A DNA stretch of 64,000 bases from NCBI GenBank assembly GCA_029962745.1, contig CM057158.1, positions 127,464 through 191,463 of the forward strand. Direction: 5' to 3'. The notes under the pieces were generated by a model. It was given only the letters and a program-made list of their open reading frames with translations, had not been told where the DNA came from and did not search any database. Both the position numbers and the translations under genes were made by a program. Each line of letters begins with the position of its first letter. The stretch's first letter is position 1. This document shows positions 33,501 to 45,379 of this stretch, one piece after another. The stretch comes from Echinometra lucunter. Taxonomy: Eukaryota > Echinodermata > Echinoidea > Camarodonta > Echinometridae.

Positions 33501-36500
33501 TTTTTTTTTTTTTCGTTTTGTTTTTGTTGTTGTTTTTTTTTTGCTTATTAGACAATTTTGGGGGTAAAATAGACACATGAAAATGCAGAGGACCTTTTCC
33601 TTTTTTCTTTTTTTTTTTTTTGCTTGTCAGTAAATTTTAGGGTAGAACAGACACCTGAAAAAGTCAATTGTCCCCTGCCCTTTCTAAAAATTCTGGATCT
33701 GCTGCTGCTGCTTCATGTTTTTCTTATATTTTCCTTCTCTGTCAGATTTTAGGTTATCCAAAATAGGCTATATGTGCGTGTATAGGCTGTATTCATTAGT
33801 TACATACTGGTTTTTATGGTATATGTTGTCTACAACAGACTCTTGTCATAAACTATCACCTATATTCTTCTATTATGCTGCTATATAAATATTTTATGAT
33901 TTTGATATTCCAAAAGATAAATGATTCAAATATTGCTGGTATATAGTTGATAAGATCAGCTGCATACCAGTATGTGGTTCAAATGTGTAATTTTTCTGAA
34001 AAATGATGTACGAGTGAAAAAAAATATGTAGAAGGTTGAAGATATATCATTTATCCCTGTAAAGTTTTAGTTTCCATGATGCAATACTTTATTTTAGTCT
34101 GGGACAGTGAAAGATTTACCTGACAAAGTGTCTCTTGTTTTTTGTAAATAGAGTTGTTTCAATTAGCTTTTAATTCTGTTTGCTGTGTTCTCTAGCCTAT
34201 GGTATATAAAAGGACTGCTATCAGTATCTTTCTTTGTTATACTACAGATAATAGAGTTATGGTTAAGTGCCCACCTATTCAGGGCCAAACCTTTATACAG
34301 GATAGTTTTAGCTATGCAGACCCTATCAAGACTCTCTTTCTATTACCTTTGCAAAAGTAATGTATAAAACATTTGAAAATGACATTAGAATACTATCATG
34401 GTTAGTTCTCAATTATTTCAGATTAAGACATTAAATTTGCATTTGCACCCTTGAGGTTAAAACCTCTTTAGAACCATCTTGAGACTGATCTGTATAGACT
34501 AGTAAAGCATATGGTTGCTAAGGCTCACAGTCATTGTACTGGAGGGTAAATTGTCATTGTTGAACGAGGGTGCACGTTAACCCTATTATCATTAGTAAGG
34601 ATATACGTTGTATGTATTGTGAAACTTGAGAACTTAATGACATTTATACCTGCTTGATAACTGATCAACTAATTTTCAACTTATTTGATAGGTAAATAAT
34701 GCCATATTTTTTTATCTAGTGTTTATTTTGTATCAAATTACTTTGTTATTCTTCAAAGGCTTATTTATTTGTCACTCGTTCTTGATATATATTTTCAATA
34801 TTGTAGACCTACATATAAAGACAACTGTTGGTAATAACCACATATGAACTGTTTGTAAAATATTAATAAGATATGATTTAATACATTTCTAAATGTTAAT
34901 ATACTTCTTTAAGGTTGTTTTTCATAGGCATGTATTATTTTATAACATATTTCATTGAATGCTGTTAATTTTTTTTCTTCACAGCATGAATGGTGTCATC
35001 TGTACACTGGTAATGTAGGATCATTCTGGTTTAATAAAAGAACAGGAGAATCTTCTCGCATTCCTCCCAAGAAGTACATCACTCAACAACAATATAGACT
35101 CGTAGACAGGTCAGTTTTTCTAAGGTTTTTAACGCTATCTATATACAAAAAGGAATTTAGGCATATAATAATTTGTAAAAAGTCATAACAGAACATATCA
35201 ATCTCAAGGCATATAGTTCATATGATGGAAATTTCATATATGTCAAATTAATTAGGATCATTCTTTACTGAAAGCAAGCAAATAATTACTACAATGTAGC
35301 TGCTTTGCAAAATGAATCATGGAAGCAGCTATATGGATGGAGAACACAATAGAGGATTAATACAAACAATATGGTGAAATTAAGAAGCTAACTCTTTATG
35401 ATTATGTGGAAGAATGTATCAACCTCATGATGATGAAGTGACTCAAGCAAGTGCTTTTTTAATGAATCGCAGTAGGGTTATTGCATTGTTGAATGTGTTG
35501 GATGTATACATGTTTTTCAATGTTAACATACATACTGGTATCTATTGACAGAGAGCTAGAGATGGAGATGCTAACAACCTCAGCAGAAGATCTAGCTTCT
35601 ACCAGGAGTGAACTGGAGAAAGAAAGAAAAAGAAGACAGGTAGGATAATATGTAATTTTTCCTCCATTAGGAGTGAATTTAAGAAGGAAAAAAGACCAGA
35701 GACCAGAGTTTGTGTGAAATATGAGACAGTCCATGGTAGTCATCTCTTAGTTGTCTTAAACAGGAAAGCATCAGTTGTTTTTTTTTATATCAAAAGCATC
35801 TCCTGGTTCATACGGGCTATCACAAAGACATAATGAATAACATACTATTTTAGGAGTAAACACTATCAATCTCATATATCTATATAAAGAAAAATAAATG
35901 ATTCAATTTGTCTTTTGAAAATATGAAGAATTTATATGCAAAAAGCTGATAAATGCCATTTTTGAAAATTTTAAAGTAATATCACCCTTATATAGTACAG
36001 TATAAAACTTTTTAAATGATACATTGCTCATTACATTATAAAGGTATATTGTTGAAGTTATGGTCAAAAGTAGCATATATTTTCCTATTATTCTGTTTAT
36101 TTTCTTGATCTTTAATTGCAAATATCTCATTTTGACAAAAATTGATGTATCAGTTTTTGCATTCAAATGCTTCATATGTTCATTTATGGTTCGTAACATT
36201 CTCATAAAGTGTGAAAAAAGACCTCAAAATTTATTTTTCTCAAAATACAGGAACTTGAGAAACAGCTGAGTACTGTGTCAAGAGAAAACAGTAGCAATGC
36301 AAGTGCTTTGGAGAAAACTACGAAAACTTTGGAGAAGACTAAATCAGAGGTATGGATTGGGTGTAAATATATGAATAGAATAAGTGCTATTAAACCTAAA
36401 ACAACTAGAACATTACACACTTCTCTGTGTTTTTTATTTTAGATGTTGTTATCAGTTGGTACACAAATATATATAGCTTTTTATTTTTACTCACTGTGTG

Positions 36501-39500
36501 GATATATGTCTGTTTTATACTGGCCAAAAGATTGAATATATTCATTTCAAGCATACAGACTTGAGTTCAGGATTTTGGGAAAATATGTGCAGAATGAATT
36601 ATGATGCATGTACACATTTTATATACTTAAAGAGCATAATCAGTTAATGTTGTACAATTGATGACAATGTTAGTATTTCAGTGAATTACTAGAAGAATTG
36701 ATGAATGTACTTCTAATATCAGAATTGATTACTTTGAATATTAAGTCAGATGGGACTTTCTTGTAATTTGTTGAAACCATTTTTTTTTTTACAATACTTC
36801 TATTTATATAGCCTATCATAAAGGTTGGAAATTTCTCTGGACCTAAACAGTTTGATTTGACTTTTGCTGATAATGATTATGCAATTTTTTAAGCTCATGA
36901 ATCATGAGTTGAATATTAAAGATATAATTGTTATATTTTGACAGAATGAACAAAGAAGAAAACAGATTGAACATCTGGAGAGAGAAGTAGAGAAACTGAA
37001 TACCAAGATGCAAGGATTAGAAGCAAGAGGTATGATCTTTCCTATAGTTTGATGAATGAACTTTATAACAAAACTTATTACTCAAAAGAAAAAAAAGTCT
37101 TGAAATGCATTCTCAGTATGAAAGTTGTCTTTCTTGTAGTATTTCAATTTTTCTCTGCTGTGCAACTGCATCTCTCAGATATGTTCCAATATATATGTTA
37201 TGTTTCAGTAAATTCTGGATATTTTGCAATAGCTTTTTGATATGTTTCTCTCTCTCTCTCTGTTTCATGCATATATTAATGTGATCTGAAAGAAAGATAT
37301 GGAGAGGGCCATTGCAAGGCAAATAGCACCGATCATTATCACCAATCACATCTTTCTTTTGGATCATACTTATGTATGATGACGAAGAACTGCCAACATA
37401 GATCACTGAGGCTGATTTCAATTATAGATATATAAATTTCAATATATAATATATCTCTGAAACATTTCAGTATGACTGTATTTCAAATTTCTCTCCCATG
37501 TTCCGATATATCTCTGATATAATTCAGTATGCCTATTGTATATTTCTCCCATGTTCCAATATATCTCTGATATAATTCAGTATGTCTATTGTATATTTCT
37601 CCCATGTTCCAATATATCTCTGATATAATTCAGTATGTCTATTGTATATTTCTCTCCCATGTTCCGATATATCTCTGATATAATTCAGTATGTCTATTGT
37701 ATATTTCTCCCATGTTCCAATATATCTCTGATATAATTCAGTATGTCTATTGTATATTTCTCTCCCATGTTCCGATATATCTCTGATATAATTCAGTATG
37801 TCTATTGTATATTTCTCCCATGTTCCAATATATCTCTGATATAATTCAGTATGTCTATTGTATATTTCTCCCATGTTCCAATATATCTCTGATATAATTC
37901 AGTATGTCTATTGTATATTTCTCACATGTTCCGATATATCTCTGATATAATTCAGTATGTCTATTGTATATTTCTCCCATGTTCCGATATATCTCTGATA
38001 TAATTCATTATGCCTATTGTATATTTCTCTCATGTTCCAATATATCTCTGATATAATTCAGTATGTCTATTGTATATTTCAATTGACATGTTTCATTTCC
38101 TCTGATTTCTAGCTGCCGAAGGAGACAAAGCTGAACAGAACTTAGAATCAGTCAGGGATATCTTGAAAGTAACACAGTGAGTTCTTGGAATATCTTCATT
38201 CAGCTTATTTTCTAAATATTGTTTAATGGAATCAATGCATTTCAGGCTTTAATACCGTTATTTACTGTATTCACTTAAGCTCCACTTGAATACCAACTAT
38301 AAGGATTTGTATTCTTTAATATAGTCTCTACCAAACTTGTGATGCTGGGGTTATAGAATTGATTCCTTTGCCAGGGAGAGTAAAAGTACTAGCAAACAGA
38401 AGCAGAGGAATTTTAAAGTTATATAGGATTGCTATGTGATGAGGTGTGTGTGTGTGTGTGGGGGGGGGGGGTGGGGGTGATACACACTTGTCTGCTGCAT
38501 GGTTTGATTTGATTTATAAGATTCACAATTCCTTTAGATTGGGTTTTTAAAGCTCATTGTCAAAAATGGGATATGAGCACTATATGGTATCATGTATTTC
38601 TTGCAGGAGTACTGTTCGGGAGAAAGACTTTGATCTTCGTCAGATGAAGACTAAACTAGATGAAACCAATAAAGCATTGAATGATGCCAAGGAGAATGTT
38701 GAGTTGTTAGAAGCTAAGGTGGCTGATCTTCATCATCAACTCAGAGGAGAAATCAAGAGAAATCAGCAAATGGAAGAGGTAAACATTTATACTTTCACTT
38801 TATTTTCTATTTCATGAACTCAGTGAATGATGATCATCTGAATGATTGAAAGCTTTAGAAGCATTGTAATAAGTGCATATTAGACATGGAAAGAGTTTTG
38901 AAAGGGTTACTTTTGAGACAATATCATTGGTTTCTGTGGGAATTGGTACATGTGTATCCTTCAGAGATTCAATATGTCCTTTCAGCTTGTAGTGTTCAAA
39001 GAAATCTTTATGCATCCTTAAGTTATCTATTTGTCTGTTTGTGTTTTTCCAGGAGCTGAGTGTAATCCCATCTTTGAAAAATGAGCTTTCTGAGACAGAT
39101 GAAAGGGTGGCAGCAGTACAGAGTGTCTTAGATGAGAAAAAGACTCAACTTACACACGCTAGATACATCCTAAGAGACAACAAGGCAACTATAGCAGTGA
39201 GTATTCGGCATAGCTAGTTATAATGATTAAGGCAGCAAATATTTATTAGGGTGAAGGAAAGCTATAATGTACTTGAAGTAAACAGGAATTAATGTCAAGA
39301 AAAGAATTCAGATTTTGACAAAAGGTTTTTGTCTTTTTTATCACCTGATAATAAACATTAGAATGGAGTCATGTATAATCCTTCAAATTATGATCTCTCA
39401 AGAACTAGAATTGAGTTCATTCCCATTCTCTGATACATAGTTAACAGATAATGGCTACAAACAAAACATATTTGTCCTGTAATGCATCACTAGAATCAAC

Positions 39501-42500
39501 TCTGAAGTAATGTGAATGTTCATTTGATTATTTTCAGCACCTTAAGGATGAGATAGACCGTTTGGTAGCAGTGGAATCAGAGATGCAACATGCTAAATGT
39601 GAGGTGGAGACATTAAAGAAGTTGTTAGATGGGAAAGATCGTCTTGTTATCAAACAAGCTCAACAGATTGCTAATGCAACAGGAAACAAAAGATCTATGG
39701 AATCCATCAACTAGTAAGTAACAACTTTTGGGAGCCAACTTTTTCATGGGAGTGTGAACAACTCATACTTTTTGTAGTAAAAATTTTGACAGAAATAATT
39801 GGCTTACATTTGCCCAAACATGTACCTTCTGAATTTTAAGTGTGCCACCATAATTTGTTAAAATTCATTGATGCTATATGTTCCCACCCTTTTATTCATC
39901 AGTTCTACAATGTTTATTTAATAAAACCTGTTACAATAGTTTGTTGTTTTGCTTTTTGTTTTTCAGCTCATTAAGATCATGTAGTGATCCAGCATGTCCA
40001 CTATATCAGAACCCCAAGAAAACACAAAGTATCCAGACGAATGGACACCACAAGGTTAGTTTACTTATTTAGTAGTTAGAATTAGAGCTAAGAGACAAAG
40101 ACATATAAGAATGAAAAGATTTAAAAGTAACATAAAGAGACAAAGACAAGAATGAAAAGATTTAACAGTAAATAAAGAGACAAAGACATACAAGAATGAA
40201 AAGATTTAAAAGTAACATAAAGAGACAAAGACTTACAGAGATGGAAAGAAAAAAAAATGGTTTAAAAAATCGTTTTTATCTTTATAATTGTTATAATTGT
40301 TTTTTTCTCTGTCATTTCTTCCAGTCCGCTCCAAGACCGGGTGCTCCACAGGAAGACCTCTCAGATGATGGAGATGACTACCCTTCTCATCCAAAGCGGA
40401 ACTCTCCAACTAGGGCTATCGATACATCAAAGAAAAACTTTCTTCGCTTTCTGGAGAATGATGGTAACAACGATGAGATGCCAACTGTGTATGACCTCTA
40501 TGAACCAAACGGAGTTTACTCTCCTCAAGATAAGAGATCAGGGTCACCTCGGTCACATCAACGTGTTCGGCCTAAGTCTTGTGTTGCTAGGATACAAAGG
40601 CGTGACAAGTCAGCTCTTCCTAAAGGAACTCGTCTTTATGAAGATGATTTCATGGTGGCACAGTTTGTACATGTTGGAGATAGGGTGAGGGTGAAGAAGA
40701 ATGCTGCAAAAGTCATATGTAAGTATCCCTGTCTATATGATTAACAGTTACATACTGTAATGTCTGTGTTCATATTATCTAACCATATGACGTGGTTCAA
40801 CACAAACATTTCTGGAAGAGAGTACAGATTGAAATTCTAGGTTCTGTATGTATTGAGCCCTGTGCAAAAAGTCTTCAATTTAGGAGGTCCGGACCTAGAT
40901 TTGGGGGCCAATATATACCGGACGCTCGTTAGTATCAAGTCCTGGATATGATATGATTTTTGCTTTATAATCTTATACCACTGCAGCATGCAGATTGCAA
41001 ATATATTTGGAAGAATTGGATGTCAGAAAAAAAAAATACTCTTTTTTCATTGCAAGTTCTAAATGTATGATATTTTAGGGTATAAAGAATGTATCTCCTT
41101 AAAAGACTAGATCAACATTTAATTTTTTTTCCATCGATAAAATTATAGAAATAACAATTGATTATTTTACTGAATAGTAGTAAATGTTCTTTTCTCTTCC
41201 TCATCTTTTTTCTTGCAGCAATGAAACCCAGTGATTTCATGACAGGGATTGTAAAGTTTGTTGGCAAGATAGACAAAGATCCCATTGACCATCATATATA
41301 TGTAGGACTAAGGCTAGATGAACCAAGTAAGTCATTTTCTGTGTGAAAATTCCTCTTCATAATACTTGCAAATTGCATATTTACAGCAAATAGATGAATT
41401 TTTATAACCTGTAAGTTTGTTGGTGTAAAAAACTGTTTTGCCTGGCATTTGGGGTTCTTTTTTAGTTTTTTTTTTCTCTCTCTCTCATTAACAGTGCCAT
41501 GATGGCAAATGAAAGAAAGGATGACAACAAAGTTCTGTTCTCAAACAATGGCAAAGTCTAACTTTAATTGATGAATTACCTAGTCTATTGCTTTTCTTTA
41601 GATTTTTCGTTATTTCTGGAAAAAAAAACCCGTCTGAGAAGGTACAATGAAATGATTCTACACACAGTATAGCAAGCTTTATGACCACTACATATTAGTT
41701 CTGAAATAAGTCTTCCCTTCTATTATTTTCCTCTTTCATCAGCTGGAGACACAGATGGCATTATCAATGGCAAGAGATATTTCCATGCCAACAAGAGACA
41801 TGGCAAGATAGTTAAGATTACTGACATCTTCCTTGTTCTTAATGCTAAGGTATGTAGCTTCATATACTACTATTCAAAAATTATATGGATATACTGCTAT
41901 TGCTGATGACTGAAAAGCTTATTAGCAATCTAGCAATGAGAAATCTTACCCCTTTGAAATCTAGATATTCCTTATACATGTAATGACCAACTGTGAAACA
42001 ATCAAGACAAAAATGGCACATAGAAAGCTCTATCTTGTTTAAGATGATTGCACCTCAATGCATTTTGTTGTCATTTTCAGTTTCTGTATATAACATAGAC
42101 CAATCCGGAAATTGATTTATGGGCAGCACCATTACTGCGGTGTCCCCATAGTGCGTATAATCGTTGCATGCTACAATCAGCTGCACTAGCCTGCGCAGTT
42201 GCCATTACTGCGGTGTCCCCATAGCGCGTATAATCGTTGCATGCTACAATCAGCTGCACTAGCCTGCGCAGTTGCCATTACTGCGGTGTCCCCATAGCGC
42301 GTATAATCGTTGCATGCTACAATCAGCTGCACTAGCCTGCACAGTTGCCATTACTGCGGTGTCCCCATAGCAAGTATAATCTTTGCATGCTACATTCAGC
42401 TGCACTAGCCTGCACAGTTGCATTGTTGTATGTAACTCTATGGCGGGACACCACAGTAATGGCTGATTATCTGCTACCCTGAACGACAAACCAGATCGGT

Positions 42501-43181
42501 CTATAAACTATCAGGCTGCACATGAAACTGAAGCAGGATGTTTAAATTCATGATTATGATATATTCTTGCTGACCTAATGTTGCCCCATTCGTGACAGAG
42601 GTCCACATTTTGTGGTTTGGCCTAATATCTTTTAATGCAAAGCCCTAAAAATCATACCAAATACATGAGCAGAAAGAGCAAACAATTCTACAAAAACGTG
42701 CCCATTTTGGTTGCGTCAATATTCGTTGTTTGATGCTGAAAATTTTTTAAAGTAAAATAAGCATTAAAATCCTTAAATTGGCAATGTGATAGAAAGTTTA
42801 AAATCACCGTTTTCCCCTGCAAATTGGCAACTTTTTGACTTCTCATCATAATTTCTGTCAAGTTATATTCATTTCAGATACATGACGTTTTATAAGACAA
42901 ATGTAGCAATAAAATAAAAATGTTGTTGTTGCCAATTTGAAGAATAAAAGCTGATCAAATTAGGCTTTAAATAATTCCTGTCACGAATGGGTTAAATCTG
43001 AAGATGTAGATGATTATCAACCTTTTTGCTTACTATGTTATTTATCTCTTTGAATCTAATTTCCTTTTGATAGACTGCTACATACCAGAGGATAAATGAA
43101 TTAGTACGAGAGCTAAGACACAAGACTGGAACTACCAAGACTTACAGAGAAGGGGAACCAGAATTAATTGAAATACCATAA
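25539..43181 (+). CDS. Predicted (EF-hand pair + WW)x2, coiled-coil, CAP-Gly protein, 22 exons
   Basis: I do not recognise a named orthologue. Coding starts at ATG 25614, after a 5' UTR acceptor at 25537-25538. Exons: 25614-25818, 26279-26538, 29280-29411, 29748-29840, 30288-30374, 31101-31174, 31546-31678, 32252-32325, 33039-33135, 34985-35109, 35552-35639, 36251-36349, 36945-37029, 38113-38176, 38607-38778, 39053-39196, 39538-39713, 39967-40054, 40325-40718, 41219-41326, 41743-41849, 43074-43181. All phases agree, giving 970 residues. An acidic N-terminus (1-155) is followed by EF-hand loop 185-196 (DRDNDNKLNKKE), a degenerate partner, WW-like 260-290, EF loop 314-325 (DMNNDGKININD, Asp at position 12), a degenerate partner, WW-like 386-416, a heptad-rich coiled coil at about 427-700, a linker with CSDPAC, and CAP-Gly at about 850-933 (VGDRV, GIVKFVG, YVGLRLDEP, GDTDG for the usual GKNDG, GKRYF). 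This suggests a calcium-responsive microtubule or +TIP adaptor in the cytoplasm or cilium; that role is inference. The exon 2 acceptor (26277-26278) is the weakest call. Confidence 0.88.
25555..25563 (+). promoter_or_regulatory. Minimal upstream ORF (Met-Tyr-stop)
   Basis: In the presumed 5' UTR exon, ATG TAC TGA precedes the chosen start by about 50 bases. Such a two-codon uORF could lower translation, but its context is not strong. It depends on the 25538 acceptor being used. Confidence 0.35.
26830..26899 (-). tRNA. tRNA-Arg(TCT)-like gene with intact pol III boxes
   Basis: The minus strand folds as a 70-nt cloverleaf. The acceptor pairs GCCTCTG with TGGAGGC (wobbles at two pairs). The D stem is GTCT/AGGC with loop AGTGGTA. 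The anticodon stem is TTGGC/GCCAG with loop GTTCTAA, giving anticodon TCT. The T arm is CTGGG TTCGATT CCCGG. The A box TGGTCTAGTGG and B box GGTTCGATTCC fit consensus, and ATTTTTTC directly after the 3' end is a good pol III terminator. Sitting in a repeat, it may be a tRNA-derived repeat head rather than a functional isoacceptor. Confidence 0.65.
27298..27367 (+). pseudogene. Decayed second copy of the tRNA-like unit
   Basis: It is the same 70-nt unit in opposite orientation, also followed by ATTTTTTC. The acceptor, D arm, anticodon arm and TCT anticodon are kept, but the T arm reads CCAGG TCCCAAT CCCGG. This loses the conserved TTC of the T loop and the B box, and mispairs one T-stem position. 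It is probably not transcribed or processed. Confidence 0.7.
28453..28895. repeat. GGT/GTG-rich minisatellite, about 110-bp higher unit
   Basis: Runs of GGT and GTG alternate with GTTGAGGTGGTAGTGTGG and TTGTAGTGGGGTGAGGG blocks. Two successive units (about 28523-28637 and 28638-28750) are nearly identical. The many GG doublets on the + strand could form two-tetrad G-quadruplexes. It lies in intron 2 of the CAP-Gly gene. A 185-codon His/Pro/Thr-rich minus-strand frame is a by-product. Confidence 0.85.
33440..33710. mobile_element. Possible hAT-like remnant (CAGTGGCAGGTCCAGG start), intron 9
   Basis: CAGTGGCAGGTCCAGGGGGGC at the left echoes the CAGGGGCGGATCCAG ends seen elsewhere. The right side reads TCTAAAAATTCTGGATCTGC, its rough inverted partner. 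Two T-rich tracts fill the middle. Flanks TGACTTCA and TGCTTCA are loosely alike. It is diverged, and the boundary is uncertain. Confidence 0.4.
37430..38085. repeat. Minisatellite, 53-55 bp unit, about 12 copies
   Basis: The unit runs CCCATGTTCCAATATATCTC, TGATATAATTCAGTATGTC, TATTGTATATTTCT. Copies alternate between 53 bp and a 55-bp form with an extra TC and CCG for CCA. It fills intron 13 of the CAP-Gly gene and stops only about 30 bp before the exon 14 acceptor, so the polypyrimidine/branch region of exon 14 is partly repeat-derived. A 113-codon minus-strand frame reflects the repeat. Confidence 0.92.
42096..42503. mobile_element. TIR element containing a 73-bp tandem repeat, intron 21
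   Basis: The ends TAGACCAATCCGG and CCAGATCGGTCTA are inverted with two mismatches. Further in, CCATTACTGCGGTGTCCCC and its inverted partner GGGACACCACAGTAATGG match. Between them a 73-bp unit starting at CCATTACTGCGG is repeated at 42129, 42202, 42275 and 42348. Flanking TAACA/TAAAC or simply TA may be the target duplication. No transposase is present. Confidence 0.75.
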
Positions 43182-43355
43182 CAAACTGCAATGTTTCAAA
43201 TACACGGCAAGTCAGTAAGAGGTTTGAGACACAAGACTGGAACTACCAAGACTTACAGAGAAGGGGAACCAGAATTAATTGAAATACCATAACAAACTGA
43301 AATGTTTTCAAATACACGGCATGTCAGTAAGAGGTTTGAGACACAAGACTGGAAA
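43115..43355. repeat. Tandem duplication of the terminal coding segment of the CAP-Gly gene
   Basis: A ~111-bp unit starting at the codons for HKTGTTKTYREG, covering the stop codon and ~45 bases of 3' UTR, is repeated once fully (from about 43226) and then partly (from about 43338). The second copy of the coding part is identical to the first, including its stop. The duplicate lies after the stop and is therefore 3' UTR. Confidence 0.9.
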
Positions 43356-44591
43356 ATGAAATACTATTCATATCTTACTATGTTGTTTTAAATGAATCGT
43401 CATCAAGGCCTGGCTTACACAAGGCTTTTATTTTGATTGCGCCTATACCTGCGTTAATCAAGAGTGTGAATGTGAATTAACCTATACACTACTTATTAAA
43501 GGTATTGTTTACATTCTTTATTTTCCAAAAATTTGTAAAGGAAATTCACTATTCTGTTCATGAGGCAGAATAGACCACACTGGTCACTGATATGGTCCAA
43601 ACATTAGTAAATACCGGTAATGCCTTGTGTGGAATGAATCCTTGCTATGAGAAGGCTCTTTCGACAGCCTTCATCCAAGACTAATATTCATTAAGATAAA
43701 AGTACTAATGATATTTAAATGAGATGCTGTAAAGAGTTAGTCATGGTGAGCAATAATTAACAGACTATCTGTCACTGTATTCATTCCATGTGAATGAACA
43801 CCATCATTACAATATAACAAGATTGTTGCTCTGTTAATTACCTTGATCAAATAATGTATTATCACATACTTTATAAGACTATGTGTAAATTTTTCTTTAT
43901 GATATCATGCTGACTTTTACAAATCTATTTAATGCTATAGGTCCGAGTTGAAAACCATACTACAGTATGTCTAGTTGGCTTGTCTACATTTCTTTCAGAG
44001 TCAACTATTCTAGATAACTTGACATGCTCTTCTCGTACTGTTTTGTCTTATGACTATATTTTTCACTGACAAGATAACTTTAAAAGAAAATTCTCTAAAA
44101 AGAGGGCATTATTTAAAAGGTTCTGAAGTATGGCCAAAATATTTTTGAATCACAGTACTTTGTGACAATTGAACTTAATTTCCAACCTCATGGATTTTAT
44201 ACTGTACTGCTTGATATGGCTGGTAATGGAAGACTAGCATATCTGTTTGATTTTCTGATAAATCTCAATAATTTTCTATTCTTTGTAATGTTAATTTGTT
44301 TTGTGCCAAAGGGAATAGATCAAATTTTGTGCAATAGCTTGCCATGTGCATTTATATTCCATTTTTTATTTTTGAACATGGTGTGATGTTCACTTTTGTA
44401 AATTTGTACATTTGCTTGAAAGAACAATCATCGTAGGTGAAATATGAGTTTTCATGCAGAAAACATCACACCTGTAATTTTAATGATGTACATTTTGAAA
44501 TGCTTGAACAAATAACTTTGTGAGCTTATTGGGAAAATAATTTGAATGATCATTTGGTATATGAAACAAAATGTCTGGAAAGAAAGAGGTA

Positions 44592-45379
44592 TATAAACAC
44601 AACAAAAAAAGTAACTCCCCCCTAATTCAAAACAGCATAACTTTTTAACGAAAAAGTTTTTAGCAAAATAATTTGGCAGTAGTGTTCCTACACTTATTGA
44701 CTAACTTCTCTGTGAAAATGAGATTGATCTCTCAAGTCATGCATGAGTAAGCAGACATTAAAGGCAAAAATGTCACATTTCAAGTCACAAGAGCCATTTT
44801 GGGGGTCTGTGAAACAAAACTTTGACAAATTTGGTTTCTTCCATTGTCTAACCCCGTCATGGCTATCCCTGACACTTTTCATGTTTATCACAGTTGGGTG
44901 AACACATTTTTTGGGGGAAAAGTGACGTTCAGCCCGCTTTAATCTACAAAATCCATTCAGTTTATGGAAAGAATTGGCATCAACCAACATGGGTCAGCAC
45001 ATAATGTGAAAATACCGGGTAGTCGTTTTCCGGCATTAAACAGTAGATTTTTTTGGCATTTCTTGCTTCATCGTTAAAGATATGCTCACTCAACCATGAC
45101 ACAATCATGATAAACATCAACAACACTTCAACAAACACCAGAAAAAGCTTGTTTCACAGAACACCCCAAATGACTCTTGTGACTTTTGAAAAGTGACATT
45201 TTTGCATTTAGTGTCTGCTCACTCATAAATGACTTGACGGATCAATCTCATTTTCATGGAGAAGCTAGTCAATAAGTGTAGAAACACTCCTACCAAATTA
45301 TTTTGCTCAAAACCTTTTTGTTAGGAAGGTATGCTATTTTGAATTAGGGGGGAGTTACTTTTTTTGTTGTGTTTATATA
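44592..45379. mobile_element. Element with ~230-bp terminal inverted repeats
   Basis: TATATAAACACAACAAAAAA with AGTAACTCCCCCCTAATTCA at the left is mirrored by TGAATTAGGGGGGAGTTACT and TTGTTGTGTTTATATA at the right. Similarity continues inward through TCAATAAGTGTAG/CTACACTTATTGA, ATGAGATTGAT, GTGACATTTTTGC and CAAGAGTCATTTGGGGTGTT-like blocks. About 790 bp in all, with no transposase: a non-autonomous foldback-type element, perhaps within the 3' UTR of the CAP-Gly transcript. Confidence 0.85.

Noticed and set aside
37533..37874. 113-codon minus-strand repeat frame
   Set aside because: A minisatellite translation that breaks wherever a 55-bp unit follows a 53-bp one.
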